Below the pieces are notes generated by a model. That model was not told the DNA's origin, made no database searches, and saw only the letters and a list, made by a program, of their open reading frames with translations. 16,197 bases of DNA from Geothermobacter sp964441925 (GTDB lineage: Bacteria; Desulfobacterota; Desulfuromonadia; Desulfuromonadales; Geothermobacteraceae). Shown in pieces: positions 13,874 through 16,197 of this stretch. Every line of letters starts with the position of its first letter. Within the stretch, counting starts at the first letter, position 1. The position numbers were made by a program, and so were the translations under genes. The stretch is taken from positions 1-16,197 of the forward strand of contig CAYTVY010000054.1 in the NCBI GenBank assembly GCA_964441925.1, read 5' to 3'.

Positions 13874-16186
13874 ATGGCAGCGAAAATTATCGGTTTTGAC
13901 GAGAACAACCGGCGCATCTCGACCCAGCAGCTGCTGCAGAAGATCTACGCGGCGCTGGAAGCCGGCGAGACCGAATTCGAGATTCTTTCCTCCGGCCATC
14001 ACGACATCGGCGGCCCGCTGTGGACCGAGGACGGCTCGCCGCTGAGATTCCGGGTGAAGAATCCAGGGCAGCGGGTCGGCTCCTTCGGCCTGGACGGGAC
14101 CGAGATCGTGGTCGAGGGCTCGGCGCCGGCCGATGCCGGCTGGCTCAACGCCGGGGCGGAGCTGACCATCCTCGGCGATGGCGGCGACACCACCGCCCAC
14201 TGCGCCGCCTCCGGCCGGATCTACGTCGCCGGCCGGGTCGGTACCCGCTCCGGTTCGCTGATGAAGCACGACCCGGCCTACGAGCCGCCGGAATTCTGGG
14301 TGCTGAAGCGCACCGGCTCCTTCAGTTTCGAGTTCATGGGCGGCGGCATCGCCGTCGTCTGCGGCTACGGCTGCGAGAACGAGGACTCGGTGCTGGGCGA
14401 CCGGGCCTGCGTCGGCATGGTCGGCGGCACCATCTATGTGCGGGGGCCGGTCAAGGGGCTGTCGAACGACGTCTGGCAGCTCGATCTCGACGAGGCCGAC
14501 CGTGATTTCCTCGGCCGGGGGCTGCCGGTCTTCCTGGAGAAGATCGGCCGGCCGGAGCTGCTGGACGAGCTGGGCGATTTCTCGGGCTGGAAGAAGATCG
14601 TCGCCAAGAGCTACGAGGAGCGCCGGGTTCACAGCCGCATCAGCATGCGCGAGTTCCGCGAGCAGAAATGGGTCGAGGGCGGCATCTTCGGCGACGTCGT
14701 GCAGGACGACTGCCTGCATGTCGCCGGGCTGGTCAACACCGGTGCCGACCGGCTGAAGATCCCCCGCTGGCAGGACAAGCGCTTCGGTGCCCCCTGCCAG
14801 GTCGCCTGCCCCTCGAACATCCCCACCCAGGACCGGATCAACCTGCTGCGGCGGGGCAAGTACGAAGAGGCGCTGCAGCTGGTGCTGAAGTATTCGCCCT
14901 TCCCGGCCAGTGTCTGCGGCGAGGTCTGCCCCAATCCCTGCATGGATGCCTGCAGCCGCCGGTATGTCGACAAGGCGGTGAGCATGGCGGCCCTCGGCCG
15001 CCTGTCGCGCGACGTGCCGGCGCCGCAGCCGCGGCCCGACACCGGCAGGCGGGTGGCGGTGATCGGCGGAGGTCCCGGCGGCCTGTCGGCCGCCTGGCAG
15101 GCCCGGCTGTCCGGGCACGCGGTGACCGTGTTCGAGGCCGACGAGGAGGTCGGCGGCAAGCTGCGGCAGGTCATTCCCACCGAGCGGCTGCCGGAGGATT
15201 CGCTGCAGAGCGAGATCCGCCGCATCAAGTCGCTGGGCGTCGACATCAGCACCAACACCCCGGTCGACCGCGGGCTGTTCGAAAAGATCCGCGCCGAGTA
15301 CGACGCGGTGGTGATCGCCTCGGGGGCGCACAACCCGGTGGTCATTCCCTTCCCGGGGCACGAGCGGCTGATCAAGGGGCTCGAGTTTCTCAAGCAGATC
15401 AACCGGGGCGAGCGGCCGAAAATCGGCAGGCGGGTGGTGGTGATCGGCGCCGGCAACGCCGGCATGGACGTCTGCCTCGGTGCCTATGCCATGGGCGCGG
15501 AGAAGGTGATCGCCATCGACATCCAGCGTCCGGCCGCCTTCCAGAAGGAGATCGACCACGTCAAGGCCCTCGGCGGCGAAATCCGCTGGCCGGTCTTCAC
15601 CGAGAAGGTGACCGAGGAGGGGCTGTGGACCAAGGACGGCGAGCTGATCGAGGCCGATGACGTCATCATCTCCGTCGGCGAGCGTCCCGACCTGTCGTTC
15701 GTGCCGCGCGAGTGGCTGACCGACCGCGGCATGATGGAGGTCGACGCCTGCGGCCAGGTGGTCAAGGCGCCCGGCGTCTTCGCCATCGGCGACACGGTGC
15801 AGCCCGGCCTGCTGACCCACGCCATCGGCCACGGCCAGGAGACGATCCACTACATCAACGAGATCTTCGCCGGCCGCCAGCCGGAGCCGATTCCGAAGCC
15901 GGAGATGATCAACCAGAGCTGCCTGTCCAAGGAGCTGTTCAAGCCGCGCAACCGCGGCAGGTTCTGTGTCACCGACGGCACCGAGGAGACCCTGCGCTGC
16001 ATCTCCTGCGGCACCTGCCGCGACTGTTCCATGTGCCTCGAGGCCTGCCCCGAAGGGGCCATCCGCCGGATCGAAAAGGAAGACGGGACCTTCGAGTACG
16101 TCTCCGACGACGATGTCTGCATCGGCTGCAGTATCTGTGCGGGGATCTGTCCGTGCGGAGTGTGGGCCATGGAGCAGGTGGTTTAA
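13874..16186 (+). CDS. Glutamate synthase GXGXG domain fused to GltD-type FAD/NAD(P)H subunit with C-terminal ferredoxin, 770 aa
   Basis: Four modules are visible. Residues about 60-200 form the GXGXG beta-helix (the C-terminal domain of classic GltB), with GTEIVVEGSAPADAGWLNAG and GGTIYVRGPVKG. Residues about 300-375 hold the GltD iron-sulfur region, CQVACP (Cys308, 312) and CGEVCPNPCMDAC (Cys348, 352, 356, 360). Residues about 392-670 form a two-dinucleotide oxidoreductase: FAD site VIGGGPGGLSAAW (from 396), NAD(P)H site VVVIGAGNAGMD (from 521), and the FAIGD flavin motif near 640. The C-terminus (709-760) is a 2[4Fe-4S] ferredoxin, CGTCRDCSMCLEACP and CIGCSICAGICP, with two extra Cys at 709 and 712. 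It feeds electrons from NAD(P)H, or possibly ferredoxin, to the FMN subunit. AAGGAGA precedes ATG 13874. The stop at 16184-16186 is inside the window, so the gene is complete. Confidence 0.93.
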   Translation: MAAKIIGFDENNRRISTQQLLQKIYAALEAGETEFEILSSGHHDIGGPLWTEDGSPLRFRVKNPGQRVGSFGLDGTEIVVEGSAPADAGWLNAGAELTILGDGGDTTAHCAASGRIYVAGRVGTRSGSLMKHDPAYEPPEFWVLKRTGSFSFEFMGGGIAVVCGYGCENEDSVLGDRACVGMVGGTIYVRGPVKGLSNDVWQLDLDEADRDFLGRGLPVFLEKIGRPELLDELGDFSGWKKIVAKSYEERRVHSRISMREFREQKWVEGGIFGDVVQDDCLHVAGLVNTGADRLKIPRWQDKRFGAPCQVACPSNIPTQDRINLLRRGKYEEALQLVLKYSPFPASVCGEVCPNPCMDACSRRYVDKAVSMAALGRLSRDVPAPQPRPDTGRRVAVIGGGPGGLSAAWQARLSGHAVTVFEADEEVGGKLRQVIPTERLPEDSLQSEIRRIKSLGVDISTNTPVDRGLFEKIRAEYDAVVIASGAHNPVVIPFPGHERLIKGLEFLKQINRGERPKIGRRVVVIGAGNAGMDVCLGAYAMGAEKVIAIDIQRPAAFQKEIDHVKALGGEIRWPVFTEKVTEEGLWTKDGELIEADDVIISVGERPDLSFVPREWLTDRGMMEVDACGQVVKAPGVFAIGDTVQPGLLTHAIGHGQETIHYINEIFAGRQPEPIPKPEMINQSCLSKELFKPRNRGRFCVTDGTEETLRCISCGTCRDCSMCLEACPEGAIRRIEKEDGTFEYVSDDDVCIGCSICAGICPCGVWAMEQVV

Positions 16187-16197
16187 AGGCAGTGACG

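Noticed and set aside
12212..15850. Minus-strand open frame of 1,212 codons opposite the glutamate synthase genes
   Set aside because: Mirror of codon bias in the real plus-strand genes; His/Asp/Gly/Ala-rich with no domain.

Overview
The window is about 16.2 kb and has two unlike parts. From about 2,150 onward it is GC-rich with long, tightly packed genes. The gene set fits a Desulfuromonadales/Geobacterales-type deltaproteobacterium: an RNase G gene next to a fused radical SAM/DUF2344 protein, a glutamate synthase split over three genes with ferredoxin modules, a type II branched-chain aminotransferase, and candidate sigma-54 promoters before nitrogen genes. That placement is inferred from gene content and was not tested by any search. 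The first 2.1 kb is AT-rich and looks acquired.

Accessory region (1-2,150). Two cassette-like units lie on the minus strand. Cassette 1 carries a 160-aa coiled-coil/winged-helix protein. Cassette 2 carries a 334-aa membrane protein with a GAF-like C-terminus, followed 3 nt later by a 53-aa ORF. Between them, 1430-1542 has the architecture of an integron attC recombination site: RYYYAAC and GTTRRRY ends and an 11-bp inner stem with extrahelical bases. In both cassettes the last stop codon, TAA, lies inside the ACCTAAC box, a hallmark of integron cassettes. No integrase gene is in the window. On the promoter-proximal side, where attI and intI would be expected, there are only a core-like GTTAGGT, a hairpin and three helically phased GTTGTT repeats, and then rng.

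Core region. rng (RNase G) and the radical SAM/DUF2344 fusion read leftward. A beta-carbonic anhydrase diverges from them and converges with a small J-domain protein. ilvE diverges from the J-domain gene and ends in a strong terminator. Then comes amtB, with a well-formed sigma-54 promoter and its own terminator, and finally a three-gene glutamate synthase operon with a second sigma-54 candidate. Ammonium uptake by AmtB, glutamate formation from glutamine and 2-oxoglutarate by the synthase, and transamination by IlvE form a short nitrogen-assimilation block.

Two same-orientation copies of a roughly 110-195 bp repeat with imperfect terminal inverted repeats flank amtB. Each copy is upstream of one of the two sigma-54 candidates, and the copies differ by an 81-bp segment bounded by CCGGCGAA direct repeats. 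The integron-like cassettes and this repeat family are the least ordinary content of the window.
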